Positions 24,770 through 35,045 of a DNA stretch of 64,000 nt are shown here, one piece after another. Position numbers and translations under genes: made by a program. The notes under the pieces were generated by a model, which made no database searches, was not told the DNA's origin, and saw nothing but the letters and a program-made list of their open reading frames with translations. The stretch covers positions 3,119 to 67,118 of the forward strand of contig LNAC01001241.1 in NCBI GenBank assembly GCA_002007465.1, given 5' to 3'. The DNA is from Ailurus styani (taxonomy: Eukaryota; Chordata; Mammalia; Carnivora; Ailuridae). Every line of letters starts with the position of its first letter. Positions within the stretch are counted from its first letter, which is position 1.

Positions 24770-24895
24770 AAAAGTGAGATCCTTAACCCACTGAGCCACA
24801 CAGGTGCCCTAGAGGTGTAGCTTTTATTTGGACTTTTGGTTCACAGGACCTTACTACCTTAAACAAAAAGGAGACCAAGTAAGTGGGAGTAAACG

Positions 24896-24966
24896 TACAT
24901 GTTTTAGGGGTGTGGGATAGACAGTAAAGGCTACATGTTTTAGGAGTGTGGGACAGACAGAGAACC
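24896..24966. repeat. 35-bp tandem duplication
   Basis: Two head-to-tail units, each beginning TACATGTTTTAGG, start at 24897 and 24932. They differ at a few positions. It lies at the start of the decayed L1 region and is not a known motif. Confidence 0.85.
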
Positions 24967-25940
24967 GTTTATTCCCATGTTCTACCCCTGAACTCAAAAA
25001 GGAAAGACAGAAATAAAAATGAATAAGTAAATTGAATCAATAGGATGAAATCATGATTGTGTCAGTCCTTCCACGATAACCAGTAAACTGAACGATAAAT
25101 ATTAGAAAATTACTCAAAATACGGCACAAAGATATAAAGATATACAAAGTGTGAAGGAAGTTCAGAGAACTAAGGATGGCAAGGTGAAGCCCCAACCCTT
25201 CTTCAAAGGAGGCCCATGAACAGGATGGAGATAAAATGGGGAGGAGGTGGTGGGGGCGATGTTCAGCGGGATAAAAACAGTACATTTTCCCAAACCTGAT
25301 AAAATGCATGGTTTTCAGGCTGAAGAAATATATTAAAACCCAAGGAAGGATAAATAAAATGTATCCTCAGAAAGAACATCAAAACCAAAGACAAAAATCT
25401 TTCTAGTAAAGAGAACAGAAGAAATGACTCTCGAAAGTCTTTAAAAAAAAGAATTAAGCGGACTTCTCAAGAGCAAGCCACCACAAAGACGTCAAAGAGA
25501 TAGCACCAAAGCATGGAGGAGAAACTGATTACTGAAGATTCTCCATCCTCTGCTCATTAATTCCTCTTTCATGTGTTCAGTTAAATCAATGGTAATTTTC
25601 AGGCAAATGACTACTCAGAGGCATTTTCCTGCAGTGGACACTTGCTGAAAGAACAATGAAATATGCACTTCAGTAGAAGGGAATTTGATCCAAGACGGAA
25701 ACAGGAGGCTATAGGGAGCAACGGTAAGCACATAAATTAGCACATTTACAAAATTTGCCATGTCCTAACACTGAGGAAGTCTCAAAAAAGCCCAAAGCAT
25801 AGATATCATAAATATTTCCTACACACAATTCAGTAGTGTTAGAAAACAGTAAAACATTAACTATGATCATGTAATGCGTTCAAAAACTAGAAGATATAAA
25901 ATAAAAGAAACTTTCCATATTCCTCACTATAGAAGAAATT

Positions 25941-26090
25941 TTTATAAAGATTTGTTTATTTTAGAGAGCAGAGAGGGGCAGAAAAAGAGGAAAAAAAGAG
26001 CACGGTCAAGAAGACTCCCCTCTGAGCACAAAGCCAGTCCCGCTGGACCCAATCCCAGGACCCTGGGATAATGACATGAACTGAAGGCAG

Positions 26091-26123
<33 letters not shown>

Positions 26124-26184
26124 TTAAGACTTTGAGCTGAACCCAAAAGTCAGATGCTTCACTGACTGAAACACCCAGGCGCCC
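25941..26184 (-). mobile_element. Old rearranged Can-SINE with (ATT)n
   Basis: Minus-strand SINE: tail side at 25941-25980, B-box side at 26050-26090. An ATT microsatellite then runs straight into 'ttttaagactttgagctgaaccc' and a second head portion ending in the antisense of GGGCGCCTGGGTG. The segment antisense to 'ggttcaggtcat' is present twice (26072-26090 and 26131-26150), so two SINE pieces are joined. Possible duplication AAGAAATT at 25933-25940 and 26191-26198. Confidence 0.75.
26091..26124. repeat. (ATT)11 microsatellite
   Basis: Eleven ATT units inside the rearranged SINE at 25941-26184, at the junction between its two parts. Confidence 0.97.
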
Positions 26185-26259
26185 TTAAAAAAGAAATTAT
26201 AATTTACTGTTCAGACTGAATAGCACTGCATATAAAACACTTAAAAATCCAGAAAAAAA

Positions 26260-26433
26260 GGGCGTCTGGGTGTCTCGGTCATTAAGCGTCTGCCTTTGGC
26301 TAAGTCCTGATCCCAGGGTCCTGGGATCGAGCCCCACATCCGGCTCCCTGCTCAGCAGGAAGCCTGCTTCTCCCTCTCCCACTCCCCCTGCTTGTGTTCC
26401 CTCTCTGTCAAATAAATAAATAAAAATCTTTAA
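26260..26433 (+). mobile_element. Can-SINE, older form
   Basis: Head GGGCGTCTGGGTGTCTCGGTCATTAAGCG, intact B-box region, CT-rich middle, and AAATAAATAAATAAAAATCTTT tail. Flanks TAAAAATCCAGAAAAAAA (26242-26259) and a near copy (about 26434-26452) are the target duplication. Confidence 0.93.
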
Positions 26434-27573
26434 AAAAAATCCAGAGAAAAAAGTAAATCATTACTCAGAAGGAATTTTAGTCCAATGTGTATACCATAGA
26501 ACAAGAAAGACTGAAAATCTAAACACAGTTTTTCAGTATACCAATGACAAAACCAAAGAAATGGGAATCTGGGGGGGAAAAAAAAGGATAATGAACAGGA
26601 AAACATCAGAGTAGAATATATGGTAATAGAAAAACGAGAGGAAAATTGATTGCATTAACAAAATCAACAGCTGGTTTGGGAAAGATTAATGGAACAGGTA
26701 ATATTCTAGCTATAGCTGATCAAGGAAAAGAAGAGAAAAATACAAGAAAAAACGAGGAGACAAACACAAATCAGATTTATTTTCATTTTGAAAATTAAAT
26801 ATAAAACAAAAAACAAATGAAGAAAAAACTTTCTAAATACCTATATTTCCAAAATTGACTCAAAGACAGGTGAAAAAGAAAATAGGCCTAAAACTTGTTC
26901 ATTATCCAGTCACAAGTCAGAAAACAGTAACGGCAAAAACACCAGGTGCAAATCCTCCAAGTGGGTTTCCTTCTTACGCTTTCAAGTAGTAGATGTTCAC
27001 TCTTACGCAGGAGAGAGACATCTTCCAGGAGAGAGAAATCGGCATGAGGAATCTGACGAGGCCGATATTAAATTACCATGAAACCAAAACAGGTTTCTAG
27101 TATGTGGCCCTAGAGAGAAAGAAACAACTTGTCATTCTTTGTAGCTTTTAAGACAATTCCTTCAGACAAATGCACCAAGATCTACCAATAACAATTTCAA
27201 ATAATGGCAGTTGCTAACTATTCCATAAAAAAAGTATTGGATCTGTTCATTAGTCAAGACTGAACTATTTTTTTAAAATTCCATTAATTTAGCAATGAAG
27301 TTTGCAAGGTACCGAGGAATAAATCTTACAAAATAAGCTATTAACCTCCAAAAACACATAATGAAAGGCCTAAAATCCATGAAGTAAAATGTTTATACGC
27401 AGGAGCAATAAACGATGAAAATGGTGATTCTGTCAAATAAAATATAAATTCAAAAATTGGCAACAAAAACTTAAAAAACTGTTTCTGTGTAACTTGACTA
27501 GCTCATTTTGAAATGAATATTGAAGTCTGAGGGTAACTTTTAAATCTAATTTTTAAAAATTGTAAGAATTATA

Positions 27574-27945
27574 GGGGCACCTGGGTGGCTCAGTCGTTAA
27601 GCGTCTGCCTTCGGCCCAGATCATGACTGCAGAGTCCTGGACTCAAGCTCCACATTGGGCTCCCTGCTCAACAGGAAGCCTGCTTTCCCTCTTACACTCC
27701 CCCTGCTCATGTTCCTGCTTTCACTGTCTCTCTCTCGCTGTCAAAGAAATAGAGTCTTAAAAAAAAAAAAATAATCTGCCTTCGGCTCATGTCATTATCT
27801 CAGGGTCCTGGGATTGAGCCCAGCACTGGGCTCCCTGCTCAGCGGGGAGCCTGCTTCCCCCTCTGCTCCCAGCCTGTACTCACTCATGCTCTCTGCTGCT
27901 ATCTTTGTCTCTCTCTCAAATAAATACACAAAATCTTTAAAAAAT
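27574..27945 (+). mobile_element. Dimeric Can-SINE under one TSD pair
   Basis: Monomer 1 (27574-27771) is complete with a poly(A) tail. Monomer 2 (27772-27945) follows directly, starts inside the head at 'tctgccttcggctc' and so lacks the first 30 or so bases with the A box, and has its own CT-rich part and tail. The only target duplication, AATTGTAAGAATTATA at 27558-27573 and AATTATAAGAATTATA at 27946-27961, encloses both. No duplication separates the monomers. Confidence 0.9.
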
Positions 27946-29084
27946 AATTATAAGAATTATAACTTTCCCAATATCAAATTTTACTATAACAGTTGTCATT
28001 AGAAAATTAGAGAAAAATATATCAATAGAACAATGAACAGAATAGAAACTAATAAATGTTAAGAGATTAATGGGATTAAGCTTATGTAAAAAAAAATCCA
28101 ATATAAATACAATATACAATCCTGTATATATTTTGTATAATAAAAAATAATTCATAGATTAATTAAACTCTAAGAAATACTGTAAAACTTTTAGACTCAG
28201 TATGTGATATGTGGTGAAATGACAATAATTGTATAAAGATGTAAAAAATTAAAAATCATAAAAAATACATGTATTTGAATACAATTAATATTACATTTTG
28301 CTTAGTTCATTAGAGACACCATAAGCATAACATATGAAAAAATAAGTCTAAGGCACTTGAAAATAATTAATTTGCTAACAAAGGATGAGAACTAAGAATT
28401 TACATACATATGTTATATATATCATATATTATATATTATTATTTTCAAACATCTTTGACTTGTTTTTGTATATATACATACACAAATACTATGAAACAAC
28501 AGGGAAGAAAAATGGGTGGTAAATATGAACAAACAATCCAGAGATCATAAAAATCAAATTCCCCATAAATATAAAGGAAAGCAATTCATGAGTATAAATT
28601 AAAACAAAAAATATCCCTTCAAAAATTTCATGTGAACAAAAGATAAAGTCTGACAATAATAAATGTTGATGGAGATAATAGTGGTTGAGAAATCTCATGC
28701 ACTGTATTTGGGAATGTGAGTTGCCATGTCCACTTTGGAGAAAACTTGGCATCACTAAGCAAGTTCAAAATGCACATAGTCTACAATGCAGGGGATTTGC
28801 CTTCTAAATGCCCACTGTATGGAAATGCTCGTACTTGTTACAAGGACATATACATAAGACCCTTCACTGCAGCATAAACATGCTCTAAATTACCCAAATT
28901 ATCAATTAAAATGGGAATAAATGTGCATATGGTCAAAAGATATAAAATGCAAAACCATACAGAAAAGTAAATATACAAACTATATTTTCAGGTATCGACA
29001 ACGATAAATCTGAAAAACATGGTAGATTGACTAAAAACATTTTTCAAGAGATTATGTACAATATTATCACATTTATGTGGAGAT

Positions 29085-29246
29085 TTTCCCCAGTTCTACT
29101 AAGACATAATAGACATACATTGCTGTATAAATTTAAGGCGTATAGCATAATGGTTTGACTTATAAATATTGTGACATGATTACAGCAATAAGTTCAGGTA
29201 ACATCCATCAACTTGACAAGATTTGTACCATTCAAAATATCATGAA

Positions 29247-29290
<44 letters not shown>

Positions 29291-29300
29291 TGAAAGGGAA
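29085..29300 (-). mobile_element. L1 3' UTR fragment, antisense
   Basis: The plus strand reads 'cccagttctactaagacataatagacata' and 'gtaacatccatcaacttgac', typical antisense L1 3' UTR text. It ends at or just after a (GT)n tract, and is opposite in orientation to the L1 just upstream. Confidence 0.65.
29249..29289. repeat. (GT)20 microsatellite
   Basis: Pure GT, about 20 units, at the edge of an antisense L1 3' UTR fragment. Confidence 0.97.
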
Positions 29301-30700
29301 GGATTTTTGTCCAACTCCAGTAAAATGATTACAAATGTGATGAAAAGTAGTGGGGGGAATATATTTGATGAGCGTACAAAGGAGACTCCATCACCAATAG
29401 TCCTTTAACACCTTGTAACGTTTCATAATATTTCTTCAGAAAAGAAAAGAGATACATGTCGAAGGACGTGAACATTTGCTAAGTACGTTCTCTGTGTTTG
29501 AGATATGTCATGAAAGACGTTTTATATACTGTTACTTTTTATAAATGAAATGAGTTTTATATTATATATTTTATATATCCTTTAAAATATGTATTGTGAT
29601 TTTTCAAATTTTATTAATATTTTTATTCTTAGATCATGCTCTTACTAAATACCAGTAATATATTCTTTGTGCTCTTTTGAAATCGTGGTGACGATGTTTT
29701 ACTTCCGTACTATTATTTGATACAAAAAGACATGGTCAACCCTGTCTTGTCACCAGGCCTCCTCTTCATAAATATACTGATCCATGTAGGTTCAGTGTTT
29801 GCGAACTGTTAGTGTAAAGCATGTTAACAAGAGCCACGAGGAATCCTCGTAACTGACAATGGTTATATATAATGGGTATATATCTCTGGAAAATCTGCAA
29901 AGGACAATCACTAGTGTGTCAAAGATGAACAGTGACCATCGGCAGCAGAAATAAAAATAAGAATGTGTTCCCTTGTAAATTTGATGTATTGAGTGTATTC
30001 TGTAGGCTCTATACTTGGCACTTGCGATATTTAACAACTGAATATACCGTATATGTGAGGAATAAAATCAACTCCTTGCTAAAGTCTAGTTCGTTCTTTC
30101 TTCTTTTTCTAACTGCTTCATCTAACCCAGAATATAACTGTTTTGTGTCCTCGTGTTTCTACAGTGTTAAGAGTATAAAAATAACAAGATAAAAATTGTA
30201 TTTTGGGTGCTTAAGCTTTCATTACCTCATGAATATTGAGGATTTTATCTCTATTTGCTTACTTAAACTTTCCTCTTCCTCTTTCTTCCCTCTTTCCCTT
30301 TCGTGTCTGTAAAGGAAATCACTTCTTTGAATGTGATTCATTCCTTCCTCCTCAAAAGCGTCCGAATTTTTATCAACTTTTTTCGTGTTCCATGAGTTGT
30401 GGGCCCTATTACAGAGCCCAGCTGCCAGTTGTTTTAAATCTGCCCACATAGATGTTACCTCGAACAAGAACATGTGATGGAAACTAGTAATGGCATGTGA
30501 TTCTGGCCAGCAAACAAGTGGAACCAAATCAATAGTTAAAGCAAATATAGATAGTAATAAGAGGAGAGGTAAGTCATGGATACCAACTGGTCGAGCTTCA
30601 ACTCTTTGCCCAAATATTTAGACTCAGCACATGCTTTTTGAAGGTTTGAAGGATAAGATTCAAGAGTACATGGTTTACAGCATTCAGTAAATATGTTGTC
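29301..30700. other. Unclassified DNA
   Basis: No recognised repeat or gene. It contains AT-rich tracts at 29540-29600. Overlapping ORFs of 71-101 codons at 30222-30527 run on both strands and have no domain. Confidence 0.4.
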
Positions 30701-30712
30701 TGTGTTTTACTC

Positions 30713-30918
30713 TTGTTTTTTTTTTAAAGATTTTATTTATTTATTTGACACAGAGAGAGAGAGATCACAAGTAGGCAGAGAGGCAGGCAGAGAGAGAGAG
30801 GGGGAAGCAGGTTCCCCGCTGAGCAGGGAGCCCGATGCGGGGCTCGATCCCAGGACCCTGAGATCATGACCTGAGCCAAAGGCAGGTGATTAACAGACTG
30901 ACCCACCCAGTCACCCTA
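30713..30918 (-). mobile_element. Can-SINE, full length
   Basis: Minus-strand SINE with poly(T), GA-rich antisense middle and a slightly diverged head ('gactgacccacccagtcaccc'). Perfect 12-bp duplication TGTGTTTTACTC at 30701-30712 and 30919-30930. Confidence 0.95.
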
Positions 30919-31084
30919 TGTGTTTTACTCGTTTTAAGCTATAGTAAATCATAACTGAAATAATCAAACTGATAATTTGAAAACTTGGTGAAAGTTATTT
31001 CTCCTTCCCTCCCCATGATGAAAGACATTGGGGTTCCAAATACACAGAGATTTTCTGCTTTTATAGTGGATTTCTGCTCACTGT

Positions 31085-31530
31085 GGAAGAGCACCTAGAC
31101 CTGCCATGCTGACCAGGTCGCCTGTTGGGATAAAGGAGGTTTCACCACCTGGTCTGTGGTGGCTCCGCTGGAGTACCGCTCAGATAAGCATTTGTGACAT
31201 TCAGAAACGGCAGCATTCCCGTGCAGGGCTTACTACAGCGAGTGGGACGGGAACGTCTGCTGTCCTGTGCGCGGCAGGCAGAAGCTCTCCATGCACATCT
31301 GGAACCGAGACCCACTGCAGATAAAGCCCCCGTGTGCTCATGACGGAGCAGAAAGGCGGGGGTGCCTTGCCCCTCGAAGAGACTTGCAGCTGTTTTGCCG
31401 GTCTCTCAGTGTGATTCTGCCCTCTGAGATCATCGCCAGTGTGTGGGGATCTCAAAGAGCAGGGAGTAGGGTACCACTTAGAAATCATCAAGGAAGCAAA
31501 ATACACCATCAGGGAAAAAGGAGATAAGTA
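31085..31530. other. GC-rich, CpG-bearing unexplained patch
   Basis: This stretch is clearly GC-richer than its AT-rich surroundings and keeps over fifteen CpG dinucleotides. Open frames exist on both strands (72 and 86 codons plus, 102 codons minus), overlap each other, and have no motif I recognise. It could be an old processed pseudogene, an exon, or an unrecognised mobile element. No poly(A) tail or target duplication is visible. Confidence 0.45.
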
Positions 31531-32429
31531 GCGTCATCCTATTTGTGCTTTTGCGAAGTTATGGGAGATACGGGCAGGTGATATTCTGTAAGAACATGGG
31601 AGGAAAATCAGGTGAGCAGGTGAATTTGAGAGTCAGACTGCCTTCTCAGAAAAAAGTCAGTTTATCCTCGCTTCATTCAACACCAAAGACACCTGCAATT
31701 ATTTCAGAGAACAATCCTGTGTGTATTTGGGGGTACTCAATTGTCCTGCCCACAGGTTTTAGCTATTTATTTAAACTCCTGCTCTGTGAGCACCCCCACA
31801 ATTGGCCAAGTCCGCAATGTGGTGTCTGCCAATTTTGCTTAACTCTGGAGTCCTCCACTGCTCTCATACTGTCTTTGACAGCTTGGATATCTTTCCTGTT
31901 CTGCATTTTCCATACAATATTGAGGATGGCATACCAGTCTCTATTTCCTTACCAATAAATGGGAATTTGGACTTTTCCTGTTGTTTTGCACTCTCATTCA
32001 TCTCTTGAGACAATCTTGGAGAATGCCTATTTCCCCAGCTTCCCATGTAGTTTAGGATATGTTCCAGAACTTTCCTTTCAATTATTATTTGAGGACTATT
32101 AGTACTATGGTTTGGATTTTGGACTTCTGTTTTGTGCTTCCAGCTTCTGTCATTGTGGTATCTCATGATATATGTGACTCAGTATCTAAGTCATGGAGGA
32201 ATCGGTGATGTCTAGCCTTTCTTTACAATCTTTGCCAATGCTACATAACTTATGGCTAGCAACCAAGTTACTTGCTGATAAACAAAGTGGGACTTGACAG
32301 TAGCAGTTAGTGAATGGTTAACTCCTATGATTTTGGGTGGTGATGAGAGAAAAATCATTGGATGCTGTTGCCTCTAAGGGATATTTGAAATGTGAGAAGA
32401 TTTGAAGTGGCCTGTTAGGGCTGGCAAGA
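31531..32429. other. Unclassified, possibly upstream ERV-L part
   Basis: Includes overlapping plus-strand ORFs of 137 codons (31545-31958) and 68 codons with no domain seen. It lies upstream of the ERV-L-like dUTPase remnant and may belong to the same provirus, but I see no motif that shows it. Confidence 0.3.
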
Positions 32430-33480
32430 TTCATGAAGCTACCAGAGGGTCTGAGGGGATTACACATTAGAGATTTATGCAAGTATAGAACAGAGAGGCT
32501 GAGCAGCCTTTTTGTAAAACAGATAGAGGGATTATTGGAAGCCCATACAATATTCACACAAGGAAATAGTCCTATTAGACAGGGCACCACTCAGGAAGAT
32601 TCCAGTTGTTTAGAGTGATGGAATGGCCATAGAATTTCATTTAAGAAAGGGCGCCTTCCAAGGATGGGCATCATTCTCCAGGGGAGATACCTTGGGTCAG
32701 CTATCTGTATGCACGTTATGGCTCCAGGAAGAAGTAGGCATGGATCCAGGAAACAAAGAAGGGAGGTAGGAAAATCTCATTTACCTCCCAATGACATATT
32801 TATGATTTGTGATTTCTGTCCCCATTACTCTGGGATCTGTGGGTGTAAAGAGAGATCTTGGTTCCCGATTGTGGGTGTAGGAGGACAGGTACTCTTCCAT
32901 TAAGAAAAACAGCAAAAATCCTACTAAATCCTAATCTATGTTTGTCACCCAGCCTTTTCAAGCTCCTTGTGACCAGAGACCACCATACAGGAAAAGGTGT
33001 CACCATCCTGGCAGGAATAATTGACCCTGATTATCAGGAAGAAGTTGGACTTTGCACAATGTAGGAAGAAATAGTATGTTTGGTATTCAGATATTAATTT
33101 TGGGTATTTCTTGGCCCTCACCCTCCCTAGTAAATATATTGACAAGTGCAGCAGCCACAGCTTAAGAAGGACTTGGTGGTCAGGAGCTAAAGTACTCCTG
33201 AATCGAGAATCCGGGTTGCCCCACCAGGTAAACTAATAGTGAGTGGAATGGAAAATGAGAGGAGAGAGGAGATGTGATGAAGACGAGTTGACTCCAGTTG
33301 CAGCTTTAAAAATGGCTATAGCAGGAGCCGCAGTTCACTGACGACCCTTCCGTTTGTCCATTTCCCCAGGAGAACTAACCCATTAGAATTCTAGCAGGTC
33401 CATTTCCAAATAAGATAAATGATTTTAGAAATGAAATGAATCAATATGGCGTAGGTCATGGACTGTTGTGGACTCAGACA
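32430..33480 (+). mobile_element. ERV-L-like remnant with dUTPase motif
   Basis: A plus-strand frame (32858-33064) holds GIIDPDYQEEV at 33014-33046, which fits the conserved dUTPase motif containing the Asp-Tyr pair. After a stop at 33062 the same strand shows further dUTPase-tail-like text and 'gggttgccccaccaggtaaa' near 33208-33227. ERV-L elements carry dUTPase at the end of pol, so this is most likely an old ERV-L internal region. Frame breaks and stops make it non-functional. The upstream limit is a guess, and a betaretrovirus-type dUTPase is less likely. Confidence 0.55.
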
Positions 33481-33610
33481 CTCTTGAGGATGGAGGCCCT
33501 CGTTTTCACAGCTGGCCATAATCTGGACTGCCGAGAACCAGCAGTTGGCAGCTCACAGATGAGGGCCTCCAGAGAAATTGCTCTCAGCCAAAAGTAGCTG
33601 CCTTTTCCGA

Positions 33611-33710
33611 GGCTAGACCCCTCACTGGGGCAGCCTAAATCCAATGAATACTTGATACGAGGTTGTACCCCTCCTTGGGGCAGCCCAAATTCAATGAGAT
33701 GTTGATACAA
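33611..33710. repeat. Two 50-bp tandem units
   Basis: Units 33611-33660 and 33661-33710 align without gaps at 38 of 50 positions. Both contain CCCCT-TTGGGGCAGCC-like and TTGATAC blocks. A third, weaker CCCCTCAGTAGGGG block follows at 33749-33762. It lies just downstream of the ERV-L-like remnant and may belong to its 3' non-coding part or LTR. Confidence 0.75.
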
Positions 33711-34509
33711 GTGCCCCAAAGTCCAGACACCTCAGTAGGGTCAATGCCCCTCAGTAGGGGACAACACCAGAGGCCCTTACAGCTTCAGGGCTCCTCATGG
33801 AATTGGCCAGAGTCTTCATACTGACTATATCACACCCCAGCCATTCTCTCTGCCTTATCTACCTTAAGGTGATGTTCACAGTAAAATTCTATAATAACCC
33901 TCTGAACATTAATTTCTTTCTCAGAATCTCTGTCATCACAACCTGCTCGAATACTGTACTTACCCACATGCAAAAGAATTAAATTGGACACCTTCCTTAC
34001 ACATACATCAACACATCAACACATACATAAACACATCAACTTAACATGGATCACAGCTCTATATAAGATCTAAAACCATAACATGCTCAGAAGAAAACAC
34101 AAGGATAAATGGTTGTGACTTTGAGGTAGGCAAGCCAAAAGTGCAAGTGAGAAACAAGATAACAGACTTCATCAAAATTCAAAACTGTTGAGTTCGTGAA
34201 AAGACAAGCCATGGGATGGGAGAAAATATTTTCAAATTATATACTTGATCAGTTTTGTATCCAGAATACATAAATTATAATTCAATAATAAAAAGATAAA
34301 TAACTTAAATATAGGCAAAATCCCTGAATTGACATTTTTCAAAGGAGTTATACAGAAGGTGCCAAGTGAATACAGGAAAAGATCATAGCCACCAGGAAAA
34401 TGCAAATTAAAAGTACTGTGAGTTATCAGTTTATACTCAGCAGGACAGCCACAGGCAAAAGGTAGGATGAAACTAATGGTTGGTGAAGATGTGGGATGTG
34501 TTGGATTCT

Positions 34510-34966
34510 TTCTTTTCTTTCTTTTTTTTTTAAATTTTATTTATTTGGGGTGCCTAGGTGGCTCAGTTGGTTAAGCGGCTGCCTTCAACTCAGGTCATGA
34601 TCCCAGAGTCCTGGGATCAAGCTCTGCATTGGGTTCTCTGCTCCACAGAGAGTCCGCTTCTCCTTCTCCCTTTGCCTGCCGCTCTGCCTACTCGTGCTCT
34701 CTAGCTCTATCTGTCAAATAAATAAATAAAATCTTAAAAAAAATGAAAAAACAATAAATGAAAAAAATATTTTCTTTATTTATTTGCAAGAGAGAGAATG
34801 CGAGAGAGAGAGCATGAGAGGGGAGAGGTCAGAGGGAGAAGCAGACTCCCCACCGATCAGGGAGCCTGATGTGGGACTCGATCCCGGGACTCGATCCCAG
34901 GACTCCAGGATCATGACCTGAGCCAAAGGCAGTTGTTTAACCAATTGATCCACCCAGGTGCTCCAA
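34510..34966 (-). mobile_element. Older Can-SINE split by another SINE
   Basis: Minus-strand SINE. Its poly(T) and tail lie at 34510-34547 and its body at 34787-34966. The body contains a short duplication, GACTCGATCCC/GACTCGATCCC, at 34876-34898. Flanks GGATGTGTTGGATTCT (34494-34509) and GGATGTGTGGGATTCT (34967-34982) differ at one base and enclose the whole nest. Confidence 0.93.
34548..34774 (+). mobile_element. Can-SINE inserted in tail of another SINE
   Basis: Plus-strand SINE with head GGGTGCCTAGGTGGCTCAGTTGGTTAAGCGG, CT-rich middle and a long A-rich tail. The 12-bp duplication TTTATTTATTTG (34536-34547 and 34775-34786) is part of the antisense tail of the host SINE. The two SINEs form a tail-to-tail inverted pair. 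Confidence 0.92.
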
Positions 34967-35045
34967 GGATGTGTGGGATTCTAATTTCGAATCCTCATAC
35001 ACGGCTGATGACAATATGAAAAGTTCCTTTCTAAAAATCATTTAA

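Larger units (their letters stand above)
24234..24813 (-). mobile_element. Outer old Can-SINE of a triple nest
   Basis: Minus-strand SINE in two pieces: 24234-24430 (poly(T), tail, CT-rich middle, B-box side) and 24784-24810 (head end, 'taacccactgagccacacaggtgccc'). It is split by a later insertion at 24431-24769. The flanks GGTGTAG (24227-24233 and 24814-24820) are its likely target duplication. Confidence 0.85.
24850..29080 (+). mobile_element. Long decayed L1 (L1ME-like), sense
   Basis: Scattered but ordered L1 blocks run across the plus strand. At 25100-25360 the sequence resembles ORF1. At 25360-25740 it resembles the ORF1 C-terminal region ending near 'gatccaagacggaaacagg'. At 26600-26900 it resembles the ORF2 endonuclease-to-RT segment. 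At 27200-28250 are weaker ORF2 blocks, and at 28640-28920 is the ORF2 end ('aatgttgatggagataat'). Every frame is closed. SINEs interrupt it at 25941-26184, 26260-26433 and 27574-27945. Assignment rests on block order, not on a continuous match. Confidence 0.55.
33990..35045 (+). mobile_element. Old L1 ORF2 fragment, sense
   Basis: The plus strand shows late ORF2 blocks in order: 'acatggatcacagctctat', 'agaagaaaacacaaggataa', 'tgggatgggagaaaatat', 'ccaggaaaatgcaaatt' and 'ggttggtgaagatgtggga', continuing past the SINE nest at 34510-34966. All frames are closed. Confidence 0.7.

Noticed and set aside
31545..31958. 137-codon ORF as a gene
   Set aside because: No domain or codon pattern could be recognised. 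It lies beside a decayed retroviral remnant, and overlapping frames are also open.
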